From Ruminococcus sp. (GTDB lineage Bacteria > Bacillota > Clostridia > Oscillospirales > Ruminococcaceae): a stretch of 64,000 nucleotides of DNA. Position 1 is the first letter of the stretch. Each line of letters starts with the position of its first letter. A model generated the notes under the pieces. That model did not search any database. It worked only from the letters and a program-made list of their open reading frames with translations, and was not told where the DNA came from. A program made the translations under genes and the position numbers. Where the stretch lies: the NCBI RefSeq assembly GCF_017464355.1, contig NZ_JAFUAG010000038.1, positions 1 through 64,000 on the forward strand. The letters are read 5' to 3'. Of this stretch, positions 9,440 to 17,178 are shown piece after piece.

Positions 9440-9614
9440 TGCAAAGAAGATCACAGGACTTTTGATGATGATGGCAAGCATTTTTCTGCTGCTGGGAGGG
9501 CTTTATCTCAACGCCGAAATGGTATCACAGTTTGTCATTACGTTACTGATAGTCGGCGGTGTATTGCTGCTGATCGCTGGGTTTGTGTTGTATAAGCTGA
9601 CAGATGAACAGTAA
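9432..9614 (+). CDS. Small two-span membrane protein in the ABC operon
   Basis: Starting at ATG 9432, after GGAGG and overlapping the end of the ABC gene by eight bases, it encodes 60 residues with two hydrophobic segments (about 9-26 and 33-54) and a short charged tail. Tight overlap shows that it belongs to the transport operon. It could be an accessory subunit. No family recognised. Confidence 0.6.
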   Translation: MLNAKKITGLLMMMASIFLLLGGLYLNAEMVSQFVITLLIVGGVLLLIAGFVLYKLTDEQ

Positions 9615-9634
9615 AATAATAGGAGGAAATGATA

Positions 9635-10432
9635 ATGGAACTGAAACTCGGAGATGTGCAGACGACAGCTTTGATCCCGCTTGCTGTCAAGGCAAATGAA
9701 ACGCTGCGTCCAAACGCCAGGATCAAAGACCGCAAGGCGGTTGAGATCATTCAGGCTCTGAAAATTGATACGGCGCAGTATGATAAATTCATGTCACATG
9801 AGGGTGTGATCGCAAGAACGATCATGCTGGACCGTCAGCTGAAAGGAATCATCAGAAAAGCGCCCGATACGGTGATCGTGAATGTCGGTGCAGGGTTTGA
9901 TGATCGGTTTTCGAGAGTGGATAACGGCAGAATTGCATGGTTCGACCTCGATCTGCCAGACTCGATCGCTGCAAGAAGAAAGGCATTCCCGGAACGTGAG
10001 CGTGTCACGATGCTCGCAGGGAATGCGCTTGAAAATGATTGGTGCAGACCGGTGCAGGAAGCACTTGTTGGCAGAAAAGCAAAGCCGGTGTTTATCGCTG
10101 AGGGATTATTTATGTACCTCACGCTTGATCAGATCCGCACGTTTCTGGAAGTGCTGAAAGCCAATTTCCCGAACGGCGGTATTCTGATCGCAGAACAAAA
10201 CTGCAAGGCGATGCAGAAAAATGAAAAGCACCATGATACTGTCAAAAACACCAAAGCACATTTTATGTCCGGTACGGATTCGGGACAGGAGATCGCTGAT
10301 CTGACAGACGGTTTTCAGCTCGTGGAGGAACACAGCTTCAATGAAGAAATGAAAAAACACAGCATCCGCGGCAAGCTGTTTGCATTCCTGCTTCCCAAAA
10401 TGAATGACCGTTGGGCAACATTCAGATGGTGA
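9635..10432 (+). CDS. SAM-dependent methyltransferase, leucine carboxyl methyltransferase family
   Basis: About 265 residues. ATG 9635 lies eight bases after AGGAGG and is preferred to ATG 9629, which is too close. The SAM-binding motif is seen as VIVNVGAGFDDRF (about 84-96), with the acidic motif WFDLDLP and a later VFIAEGLFMYL, all typical of the PPM1/TcmP (LCM) family. Members methylate carboxyl groups of proteins or small molecules. Last gene of the operon, 15-20 bases after the small membrane protein. It may modify the transported compound; this is inference. Confidence 0.75.
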   Translation: MELKLGDVQTTALIPLAVKANETLRPNARIKDRKAVEIIQALKIDTAQYDKFMSHEGVIARTIMLDRQLKGIIRKAPDTVIVNVGAGFDDRFSRVDNGRIAWFDLDLPDSIAARRKAFPERERVTMLAGNALENDWCRPVQEALVGRKAKPVFIAEGLFMYLTLDQIRTFLEVLKANFPNGGILIAEQNCKAMQKNEKHHDTVKNTKAHFMSGTDSGQEIADLTDGFQLVEEHSFNEEMKKHSIRGKLFAFLLPKMNDRWATFRW

Positions 10433-10494
10433 TGGTATACCGTTAATATCGCCTGTGTTTTGCAGCAAAACTGCTGTTTAAACCGCATGATTAG

Positions 10495-10543
10495 GAAAGC
10501 CCTGATAAATGCTTTGTATGCAGATCTCAGGGCTTTCTCTTTT
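10495..10543 (+). terminator. Likely terminator of the ABC operon
   Basis: Inverted repeat GAAAGCCCTGA / TCAGGGCTTTC with a 21-base loop followed by TCTTTTAT, 62 bases after the methyltransferase stop. The loop is long, so confidence is moderate. Confidence 0.55.
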
Positions 10544-10577
10544 ATGGCATTCATGTTTTGTAAAAGACAACTGTCGC

Positions 10578-10700
10578 TTAATTATCAAACATCGTCAGGG
10601 TGAACTTTGTCAGCTCTATTGCAAACTCGTGCGGAGTTTCCGCAAATCCTCGTTCAGCCCGATCTAAAATAGCATTGAAGATAATGCCGTTCCGGGCAAG
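10578..10700 (-). pseudogene. C-terminal gene remnant, unknown family
   Basis: Read on the minus strand this stretch gives about 40 well-behaved residues (ILDRAERGFAETPHEF, then AIELTKFTLTMFDN) and a stop at 10578. There is no start: the frame runs into the antisense of the integrase remnant. It looks like the end of a gene whose front was removed. I do not recognise it. Confidence 0.3.
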
Positions 10701-11149
10701 ATGAAAATCCGGATCATTTCGCTGGTGAGAAGATCAACGCATTTTTCAACGCTTTGTATGCTGACAAGAAGCACTATATGTATCAGGTCATGTTCAGTGT
10801 GATGCTTGCGACCGAATGCCGTATCGGTGAGATCTGTGCGCTGACGTGGGATAACATCGACTTTGAGAATGATCGCATTCATATCTGCAAGCACTTTACC
10901 GTTGGCAAGACAGGCTCTTATATTCGTGACGGCTGCAAGACAAACGCAGGAGACCGCTGGCTCAACAGCTTTACCGAAAAGAACGGGCTTCCGAGGATAC
11001 ATCCGCATATGTTCCGTCATACATCGGTAAGCTTGCAGTTGCAGGCAGGTATCAGCATTGCAGACGCAGCTAAGAGAGCAGGTCATGCACGTCCTGATGT
11101 GACACTGAGAATTTACTCTCACACACTCAAAAAGAATGAACTGCATTGA
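10700..11149 (+). pseudogene. Tyrosine recombinase (integrase) remnant
   Basis: The catalytic domain of a phage/ICE-type tyrosine recombinase is recognisable: first Arg in ATECRIGEICALTW, the H-x-x-R box as HPHMFRHTS, the following His in AGHARPD and the Tyr nucleophile in RIYSHTL. The N-terminal arm- and core-binding domains are missing; the frame opens near 10700 without a start. Between KTNAGDRWL and NSFTEKNGLP about 40-50 residues normally present between the active-site Lys and the HxxR box are also gone, in frame. The remnant suggests that a mobile element once lay here. No attachment repeat was seen. Confidence 0.65.
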
Positions 11150-11404
11150 TGTGAGGCTGTCACGAAAGCAATGCCGAAAATGCCAAAGCGTGAAGCGTAG
11201 TGACAGGATATGTCAAGTTGCGTGAAGCCTATCTTCCTATATCTTGAAGTATCGTAAAAGTTGACCGAATGTTGACCAAAGTGATATGCCCATCGCTGAA
11301 ATCAGCCGAAAACATCGTATTTTCGCAGTGAGGGTTGAAATTTCACGGTTAATGTGACATACTTGTATAGACGAAATCTGACCAAAGGCTGCAAAGGAGC
11401 GATC

Positions 11405-11509
11405 ATGGATAACAAGGTATTATATCATGGGAGCACACAAATAGTAGAGTTTCTCGAGATGACTGAGGAGTGGCTGGATATTCACTGCTGTTTAGGAGAA
11501 ATAGCATGA
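11405..11509 (+). pseudogene. DUF3990-like protein, internally deleted
   Basis: A 34-residue frame starting at ATG 11405 after AAAGGAG. It begins with the DUF3990 signature VLYHGSTQIVE and passes directly to EMTEEWLDI, a motif I know from the second half of these proteins; about 80 residues between them are absent, again in frame. The stop overlaps the next start as ATGA. DUF3990 proteins resemble ADP-ribosyltransferase-like folds and are common in accessory loci. It may now serve only as a leader for the next gene. Confidence 0.4.
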
Positions 11510-11784
11510 ATATTGATAGATTTGTTGAATTGTTCATAAAAAAAGGCAATGCAGATGGATCGGGACAATATAACATTGGCAATGAGTGTTATGATTTAAT
11601 TATCAAGTGTTATAATGATATCAAAATTAATGATGAAGAAGATGAATTGTTATCATTAATAAATCATAAGAATTGCAACACCACCACAATTCAATATATT
11701 GACAAATCACAATTTCAGCACTATAATTTACATAAAGTTATTTTACAGACAGCAGCAATATTGAAAGCGAGGTCAGAAAAATGA
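11506..11784 (+). CDS. Unknown AT-rich 92-residue protein
   Basis: ATG 11506 overlaps the preceding stop (ATGA) and follows TTTAGGAGAA. The product is acidic and rich in Asn, Ile and Asp (MNIDRFVELFIKKGNADGSG); its base composition is clearly more AT-rich than its neighbours, pointing to separate acquisition. It ends in an ATGA overlap with the next gene. The composition and size would suit an immunity or antitoxin-type protein, but there is no motif to prove this. No family recognised. Confidence 0.5.
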   Translation: MNIDRFVELFIKKGNADGSGQYNIGNECYDLIIKCYNDIKINDEEDELLSLINHKNCNTTTIQYIDKSQFQHYNLHKVILQTAAILKARSEK

Positions 11785-12926
11785 GTAACATAAATGACAT
11801 TCCCGAACTTGAACGCGGTGAATATACCGAAACGATCTACGGCGATACCTGTTCGGACGAGCCTGCCAACTCTGAAAATGCAGAGGACATCGTCAGGGGC
11901 ATTGAGCTTGCCATGAAGCTTGAGACCCGTCCTGTATTTCTTGAGGGTGCTGCTGCCAGGCTGACACAGCTTGGCGTGCCTTGTAAAGCCGAAGACACTC
12001 AGCTCATACTTGCAGAAGTCAGGCGCAGATTTAACGATAAGCTTGGTATTTCCTGCCCTAAAGCGGTGGAAAACTGGTGCAGGGGCGGAAACACGGGCGT
12101 CACTAACCGTAAGAACAATTATGACCTCTGCTATGCCCTTGAAATGGACTATGATGAAACGGCGGTCTTCTTTCAGAAGACATATCTGACCATACCTTTC
12201 ATTGTCAAAAGTAAAGAAGATGCAGTGTTCATGTACTGTCTGTATCACAAGAGACCCTATTCTGTGGTGAAGGGATTGCTTGAAAAATCAAAGGGTTTTG
12301 TTTCTCAGGAAAAAGCCCATACCTCGACCGCACAGATAAGATCGGTGATACTTGAAACAGATGATGATGAAAAATTCCTGCGGTATCTTTCGGAGCATTG
12401 CTATGATAAAGAGCAGCAGTTTCAGCTTGCAAGGGACCTCATTATCAAAGAGGTCAATGACGTGAAAGAAATACTTCAAAAATATGAAAAAGACAGGATA
12501 CTGTCTGCCAAAAGGCTCAACAGCATGACGATAGAGGCTCTGCTTGGCTACAAGTATCAGCGTTCAGACAAAAAGCTCAAAGATAGCGGTCTGCCAAAAC
12601 GCTTTACAGAGTCGCTTCCCAATGATGCCACCCTCGGTGATATAATCAACGGCAATAGGGCTTCATACGAGCTTCTGCGCAAGACCCTTATGCTGCTGAA
12701 ATTCTATAATTTCTACTTTGGAGCAGATAACGACAGCCGTGAAAGTGTAAGGGCAAATCTTATGGATCTCCGTGGAGAACTTAACTACGCACTTAATTCC
12801 TGTGGCTTTGCCCGGCTGTATGTATGTCACCCATTTGATTGCCTGCTTTTGTACTGTGCTAATTCTTTTGACCCCATTGACACGCTCTACTGCGTTATCC
12901 AGAACGGGCAGAACCCATTTTTATAA
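11781..12926 (+). CDS. Unknown 381-residue protein, possible HTH-containing partner of the kinase-STAND gene
   Basis: A soluble protein starting at ATG 11781. Residues about 75-135 (CPKAVENWCRGGN, then NRKNNYDLCYALEMDYDET) resemble the helix pattern of XRE-type DNA-binding domains that pick a recognition helix before a conserved Leu-Ala-Leu stretch. The remainder, mostly helical, has no motif I recognise. The stop is 48 bases before the kinase-STAND gene, which has its own promoter. The pairing suggests a regulator or signalling partner. Confidence 0.55.
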   Translation: MSNINDIPELERGEYTETIYGDTCSDEPANSENAEDIVRGIELAMKLETRPVFLEGAAARLTQLGVPCKAEDTQLILAEVRRRFNDKLGISCPKAVENWCRGGNTGVTNRKNNYDLCYALEMDYDETAVFFQKTYLTIPFIVKSKEDAVFMYCLYHKRPYSVVKGLLEKSKGFVSQEKAHTSTAQIRSVILETDDDEKFLRYLSEHCYDKEQQFQLARDLIIKEVNDVKEILQKYEKDRILSAKRLNSMTIEALLGYKYQRSDKKLKDSGLPKRFTESLPNDATLGDIINGNRASYELLRKTLMLLKFYNFYFGADNDSRESVRANLMDLRGELNYALNSCGFARLYVCHPFDCLLLYCANSFDPIDTLYCVIQNGQNPFL

Positions 12927-12954
12927 TCCCTTTCGGGAATGGGTTATAATATAG
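12915..12954 (+). promoter_or_regulatory. Promoter of the kinase-STAND gene
   Basis: CCATTTTTATAATCCC starting at 12915 and TATAATATAG starting at 12945; there is no TTGACA-type -35. A hairpin (ATCCC / GGGAT-like) lies between them. The same arrangement recurs at 15717-15755, which is why both parts are thought to matter. Confidence 0.55.
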
Positions 12955-12973
12955 GTGAAAGGAGGTCGGTGAT

Positions 12974-15694
12974 ATGCTTGAAAAGGGCTATATTTTGTCT
13001 GCGGAGGGCAGGCAGTACACGATCATAGAACAGCTTGGCAGAGGTGCGAATACAGTTGCCTACCTCGCTGAGTGCAGTCACGGAGAACTGATGACAAAGT
13101 GCATTCTGAAAGAATATGCTCCCCGTAACACAGAAGATATTGAGGTCGGCAAGGCACGTTTTATCAATGCGGGCAGGACGCAGAATGCGGTACGGCAGAA
13201 GTCTGTGCTGAGCAATCAGACACCGCCTGTGAGCCACGTTTTTGAAGCCAGCGGCACGGCTTTTATCGATGTTGCCTGCTACAACGGAACAACTCTTGAA
13301 AAGCTGAGTGAGCTTACATTACCGCAGTATATGTCGATCTGCAAAACCATAGCCAAAACCGTAGGTTACTACCATAAGTCTGGATATCTCTGCCTTGATC
13401 TGAAACCCGAAAACATCTTTATCCTGCAAAATTCTCCCGATGATACTGTAACACAGCTTGTGGAGTTCATCGACTTTGACAGTATCAGAGAGATGCAAAA
13501 CGGCGGTAACACGCTGTTTTCCTACACCAGAGAATGGGCCGCGCCAGAACAGCTTGATCCCTATGCAACTGCAAAAATAGGCAGTACCGCTGACATCTAC
13601 ACCGTGGGCGAGATAGTATTCTATCTGCTTTTCGGCAGACATTCCACCGATACTGAACACAGGGGATTTTCAAGATTTCCCTTTGAGGAATGCAGGCGTG
13701 AATATCACAAATATACTGAGCGCCCCGATGTGCAGGCGCTTTTCACAAGGATTTTTCGTGGGACGATACGTTCATCTGCAACGAACCGGATTCGGGACAT
13801 TGACGAGGTCACAAAACTTCTCGGTGCGCTTGTGGGAGCGCTGGAGCAGAAAGACTATGTTATCCCCATACTTCCGACAGTATCGCCTGATTTTGTGGGC
13901 AGAGATACTGAGCTTAAGCAGATAGCTGAAAGTCTGCAAAGTAACCATGTCCTGTATATCACGGGGCTTGGCGGTATCGGCAAGACCACGCTGGTCAAGA
14001 ACTATATTTCACGCTATCGGACAGAATATGATGTTATCGCTTATCTTGAATATGACGGCGATATTCAGCATACCTTCTGCGATGATATGCAGCTGCAATT
14101 AAGCACTGTGTCACGGCAGGACGGTGAACCTCCGGAGGACTATTTTGCCCGTAAGCTAAAGGCTTTCAAGCGTATCTGCGGCGGGCGGCGGGTGCTGTTC
14201 GTGGTGGACAATTTCAGCGGACTAATGAGCAAAGACCTGAGCCGTATCATCAACTGCGGATATGACACCATTATCTGCACAAGAAGCAAGCCGCCGAAAA
14301 ACAGCTTTGCTGTTCTGGAGGTCGGGGCTATATCAGATAATGCCGACATTTTCAGGCTCATCACCCTGAACCTTGAAAGACAGCTTACAAAAGCAGAACG
14401 GCTGTGCTTTGAGGAGATAATAACTCTGGTTCAGGGGCATACTCTTGTCCTGGAACTTATAGCAAGACAGATAGCCGCAGGCAGGCTGGATATCCACACG
14501 GCGCTTGACCTTATCCGTGAGAATGGTTTTTCTCAGTTTTCCGATGAAAAGGTGGGCAATATAAAGGACGGTGAAGAGGTCTACGATACACTGGAAACTA
14601 TCATCTCGGCGCTGTTCGATGCAAGTGCTGTCAGCAAGGAAGCAAGGCTCACGCTGAAGATACTTGCTCTGCTGAATGTGCGCGGCCTTGAAACGAGCCT
14701 TGTGGAGAAATTCTTCCCCGACATTTCCCCAAAAACTATATCTGCGCTTTCTGCAGAGGGCTGGATATATTCAGGTGAGCGTATAAAGCTTCACCCCGTC
14801 ATAGCCGAGACTGTCCGCTACTGGGAATGGTATGGCGAAAAAGTGCAGGTCATGGAATATCACAAAAAAGTCATCGACATATATGTCGGTATGTCAGACG
14901 CTTTGCAGATAAAGGAAATACTGCGTTCTGCCGACAGTTACACAAGTATGCACGACCACCATATCATCAGGGGTATGTATTTTGATATGCTGGCGAGCTA
15001 TTATGACACGCTGGTCGCGGGGCGGTATGTGGCTTATTCAGAGGAAGAGAAAGACCTTGTGCTGAAACTGGTGCAAGCCATGGACGATGCCATTGCTGAA
15101 ATGGAGCAGGAGCCCGATAAAAGGCGGGATAAATATCTTGCGAACTACTACCTTTCGCTGGCCACAATTTTGATGAGAGGCGACCCCGAATGCTTTGATG
15201 AAGCCTCTGAACTTATCAAAAAAGCAGGTGATATGATAAACCAAAACCTCGATGAACTGTGTGATGAACACATATATCTGTGTACGGTAACGATGTGGTA
15301 TTTCACTTTGGCGGAACCGAATATAGAACTGGTCAGAGAGCTTGCCGACTCCGCAGAAGAAATGGCTTACAAAATATACAAGACCGAGCTGGAGATAATT
15401 GATATCATATATATCCCGACAGCGAACTGCTATTTTTATCATAACGACTTCCGCTCGTCAGCCGACAAGATAGAAGAAGCGGTGGAGATCTGCAGGAAGT
15501 ATCCCGACATGATACCGTATATCGACAAGCAGGCAGAACTGCTGAATATTCTGCTTGACATATATATGGAAATGCAGGACATACCCAAATGCCGTCAGCT
15601 TATCGCTGAGATAGACCACATCAATGAAAGATACAAAGAACAGGGCGTTTGCCGTGAAGTATCGCCTTTCATACGAGAAAAAGCAGGTTCGTGA
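12974..15694 (+). CDS. Protein kinase-STAND NTPase-helical repeat protein
   Basis: A 906-residue protein after GGAGG. Residues 15-290 are a eukaryotic-type Ser/Thr kinase: glycine loop GRGANT (22-27), Lys46, catalytic LDLKPEN with Asp142 and Asn147, and metal-binding Asp167 (DFD instead of DFG; Cys140 replaces the His of HRD). From 307 (FVGRDTE) a STAND/NB-ARC NTPase follows with Walker A GLGGIGKTT (331-339), Walker B ending Asp412 and sensor TIICTRS. Then come a winged-helix region and about 300 helical residues of TPR character. STAND proteins act as ligand-triggered switches, often in antiphage defence or regulation; kinase fusions imply that the output or input is phosphorylation. Substrate unknown. 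Confidence 0.8.
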   Translation: MLEKGYILSAEGRQYTIIEQLGRGANTVAYLAECSHGELMTKCILKEYAPRNTEDIEVGKARFINAGRTQNAVRQKSVLSNQTPPVSHVFEASGTAFIDVACYNGTTLEKLSELTLPQYMSICKTIAKTVGYYHKSGYLCLDLKPENIFILQNSPDDTVTQLVEFIDFDSIREMQNGGNTLFSYTREWAAPEQLDPYATAKIGSTADIYTVGEIVFYLLFGRHSTDTEHRGFSRFPFEECRREYHKYTERPDVQALFTRIFRGTIRSSATNRIRDIDEVTKLLGALVGALEQKDYVIPILPTVSPDFVGRDTELKQIAESLQSNHVLYITGLGGIGKTTLVKNYISRYRTEYDVIAYLEYDGDIQHTFCDDMQLQLSTVSRQDGEPPEDYFARKLKAFKRICGGRRVLFVVDNFSGLMSKDLSRIINCGYDTIICTRSKPPKNSFAVLEVGAISDNADIFRLITLNLERQLTKAERLCFEEIITLVQGHTLVLELIARQIAAGRLDIHTALDLIRENGFSQFSDEKVGNIKDGEEVYDTLETIISALFDASAVSKEARLTLKILALLNVRGLETSLVEKFFPDISPKTISALSAEGWIYSGERIKLHPVIAETVRYWEWYGEKVQVMEYHKKVIDIYVGMSDALQIKEILRSADSYTSMHDHHIIRGMYFDMLASYYDTLVAGRYVAYSEEEKDLVLKLVQAMDDAIAEMEQEPDKRRDKYLANYYLSLATILMRGDPECFDEASELIKKAGDMINQNLDELCDEHIYLCTVTMWYFTLAEPNIELVRELADSAEEMAYKIYKTELEIIDIIYIPTANCYFYHNDFRSSADKIEEAVEICRKYPDMIPYIDKQAELLNILLDIYMEMQDIPKCRQLIAEIDHINERYKEQGVCREVSPFIREKAGS

Positions 15695-15708
15695 GAGCCT
15701 GCTTTTTT
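15679..15708 (+). terminator. Terminator overlapping the end of the kinase-STAND gene
   Basis: Stem AAAAGCAGG / CCTGCTTTT followed by TT. The left arm codes the last residues of the protein and the stop codon lies in the loop. Confidence 0.8.
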
Positions 15709-15716
15709 GTCGGAAT

Positions 15717-15755
15717 CCATTTTTATAACCCCAAAAAATATATGCTATAATATAG
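15717..15755 (+). promoter_or_regulatory. Promoter of the small membrane peptide and lipoprotein genes
   Basis: CCATTTTTATAACCCC starting at 15717 and TATAATATAG starting at 15746, spaced 29 bases apart; the copy before the kinase-STAND gene is spaced 30. No TTGACA-type -35 box is present, so an activator or another sigma factor may be used. Confidence 0.55.
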
Positions 15756-15794
15756 TCAGAAGGAAAAACCTGATAACCAAAAGGAGGTAATACT

Positions 15795-15941
15795 ATGAAC
15801 GATATCGGAAAGGGAATGCTGCTGGTACTGCTTATACTGTATATCGTATCACCGATCGACTTGATGCCTATGTGTCCTGTTGATGACATTATAGCAATAC
15901 TTTTGTACACCGCATCGTCTAAGAAAGCAAAGGAGGAATGA
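15795..15941 (+). CDS. 48-residue membrane peptide with a DUF1232-like core
   Basis: ATG 15795 follows AAGGAGG. The product has one or two hydrophobic stretches around the segment YIVSPIDLMPMCPVDD, which matches the core of DUF1232 proteins (S-P-I-D-L-x-P ... D-D). Normal DUF1232 proteins are over 80 residues, so this is a minimal version. The last codons contain the ribosome site of the lipoprotein gene, which begins three bases after the stop. Its promoter mirrors that of the kinase-STAND gene. Function unknown. Confidence 0.6.
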   Translation: MNDIGKGMLLVLLILYIVSPIDLMPMCPVDDIIAILLYTASSKKAKEE

Positions 15942-15943
15942 CT

Positions 15944-17035
15944 ATGAAAAATATTAAAAAACTCACAGCTATCGCAGCTGCTTTATGCGTGCTTTTATCC
16001 GCCTGCGGAACTGCGGGTACGGAGCAAAGTTCTGAAAAAATGACAAATGCTGCGACCTCAGGGACGGCAGCTGAAACGGCGGAAACTTCCGAAAAAGCTG
16101 ACGAGCCCGAAGTCAGCGGGGAAACACTTCACCTTGATTACGGCGACGCGGCTTCACTGGCAGCGGCGCTGAACGCAGGGGAAGACGTAACAGGAAAAAC
16201 TGTCCGCTTTACAGTGGAAGAAATTCACCCCGACTCGGCAGTGGGCTTCAACCTGTGGGCGGGGGAGCACCTGAATTTTGTCACTCCCGATGAGCAGGAC
16301 GTTCATGAGGGCGACGTGCTGACGGTAAAGGTCATTGGTGCTGAAACGCTGCTGGATTCCTGGATAATCAGCTATGAATTTGCGGAAAATGCCGTGGAAG
16401 ACAAAAATACTATCACCGCAGAGGATATCCCCGAGACCTCTGAAGAACCCGAAGAACCCGAGCAGACCGAGGAGCAGATAACCGAAGATACCTACGAGCA
16501 TAACGCATATTACGACATTGTGGAAACTTCAAGTTGGGTAAATTCCATCGGCAGCACAGTAATAGTCCACAAGGTCATGGCCAAGCAGGACGTTACAGTT
16601 TCATCGACAGTGCTTGCATATTCGGAAGACGGCAGTGTTATAGGCAAAAGCACAGATAACATCACGCTTACAGCAGGTCAACCGAACTATTTCAACTATC
16701 ACTTCTCTGAGGATATTTCCAATGCGGAACTCAAAACAAATGCTCAGGCGGAGAAAGACTCTATACTGACAGGGGAGCGCAATGCAGTAGAGCTGGTGCA
16801 GTGCGATATAGCTGACAAAGAGGTCTTCCTGACATTTAAGCAGACCGCCGAGAAGCTGAGCAGCTTTGCAAAATTCAAGCTGCTGCTGTACAGCGGTGAT
16901 AATATAGTAGGCACAGAGGACGGATTTTTCAGTATCTACGCAGGAAATCTCAGCGGAAAAGACACAACAGATGTAGCCGACCTGCGCATATACGGCACTG
17001 ATTTCGACAGGTTAGAATACATATTTGAGCCGTAG
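15944..17035 (+). CDS. Lipoprotein with OB-fold-like domain
   Basis: The start is ATG 15944, seven bases after AGGAGG (ATG 15938 is too close). The 363-residue product has a lipoprotein signal peptide with lipobox LLSAC near residue 22, then a Thr/Glu-rich linker, a domain at about 50-140 (DYGDAASLAAAL, GKTVRFTVEEI, LTVKVIGAE) resembling tRNA_anti-like OB folds of secreted proteins, a Glu/Pro-rich linker, and a C-terminal beta-rich domain. It should be anchored outside the cell membrane. Co-transcribed with the 48-residue peptide. Role unknown; possibly a sensor. Confidence 0.7.
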   Translation: MKNIKKLTAIAAALCVLLSACGTAGTEQSSEKMTNAATSGTAAETAETSEKADEPEVSGETLHLDYGDAASLAAALNAGEDVTGKTVRFTVEEIHPDSAVGFNLWAGEHLNFVTPDEQDVHEGDVLTVKVIGAETLLDSWIISYEFAENAVEDKNTITAEDIPETSEEPEEPEQTEEQITEDTYEHNAYYDIVETSSWVNSIGSTVIVHKVMAKQDVTVSSTVLAYSEDGSVIGKSTDNITLTAGQPNYFNYHFSEDISNAELKTNAQAEKDSILTGERNAVELVQCDIADKEVFLTFKQTAEKLSSFAKFKLLLYSGDNIVGTEDGFFSIYAGNLSGKDTTDVADLRIYGTDFDRLEYIFEP

Positions 17036-17045
17036 AGATAGATAT

Positions 17046-17080
17046 AACAGCACCTGCAATTCTGCGGGTGCTGTTGTTTT
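17046..17080 (+). terminator. Terminator after the lipoprotein gene
   Basis: Stem AACAGCACC / GGTGCTGTT with a 12-base loop followed by GTTTT. Confidence 0.75.
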
Positions 17081-17178
17081 AAGTCGCATTCATTCAGAAC
17101 GGTTGAAAAAAACGTTGAGAGCAAGTGTTCACATCAACGCTTATAGGCTCAAATGTCAAAATTGACCCTGCGCGGTCA

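Noticed and set aside
11150-11404. Search for an attachment site or tRNA next to the integrase remnant
   Set aside because: No tRNA end or direct repeat could be recognised by eye in this stretch.
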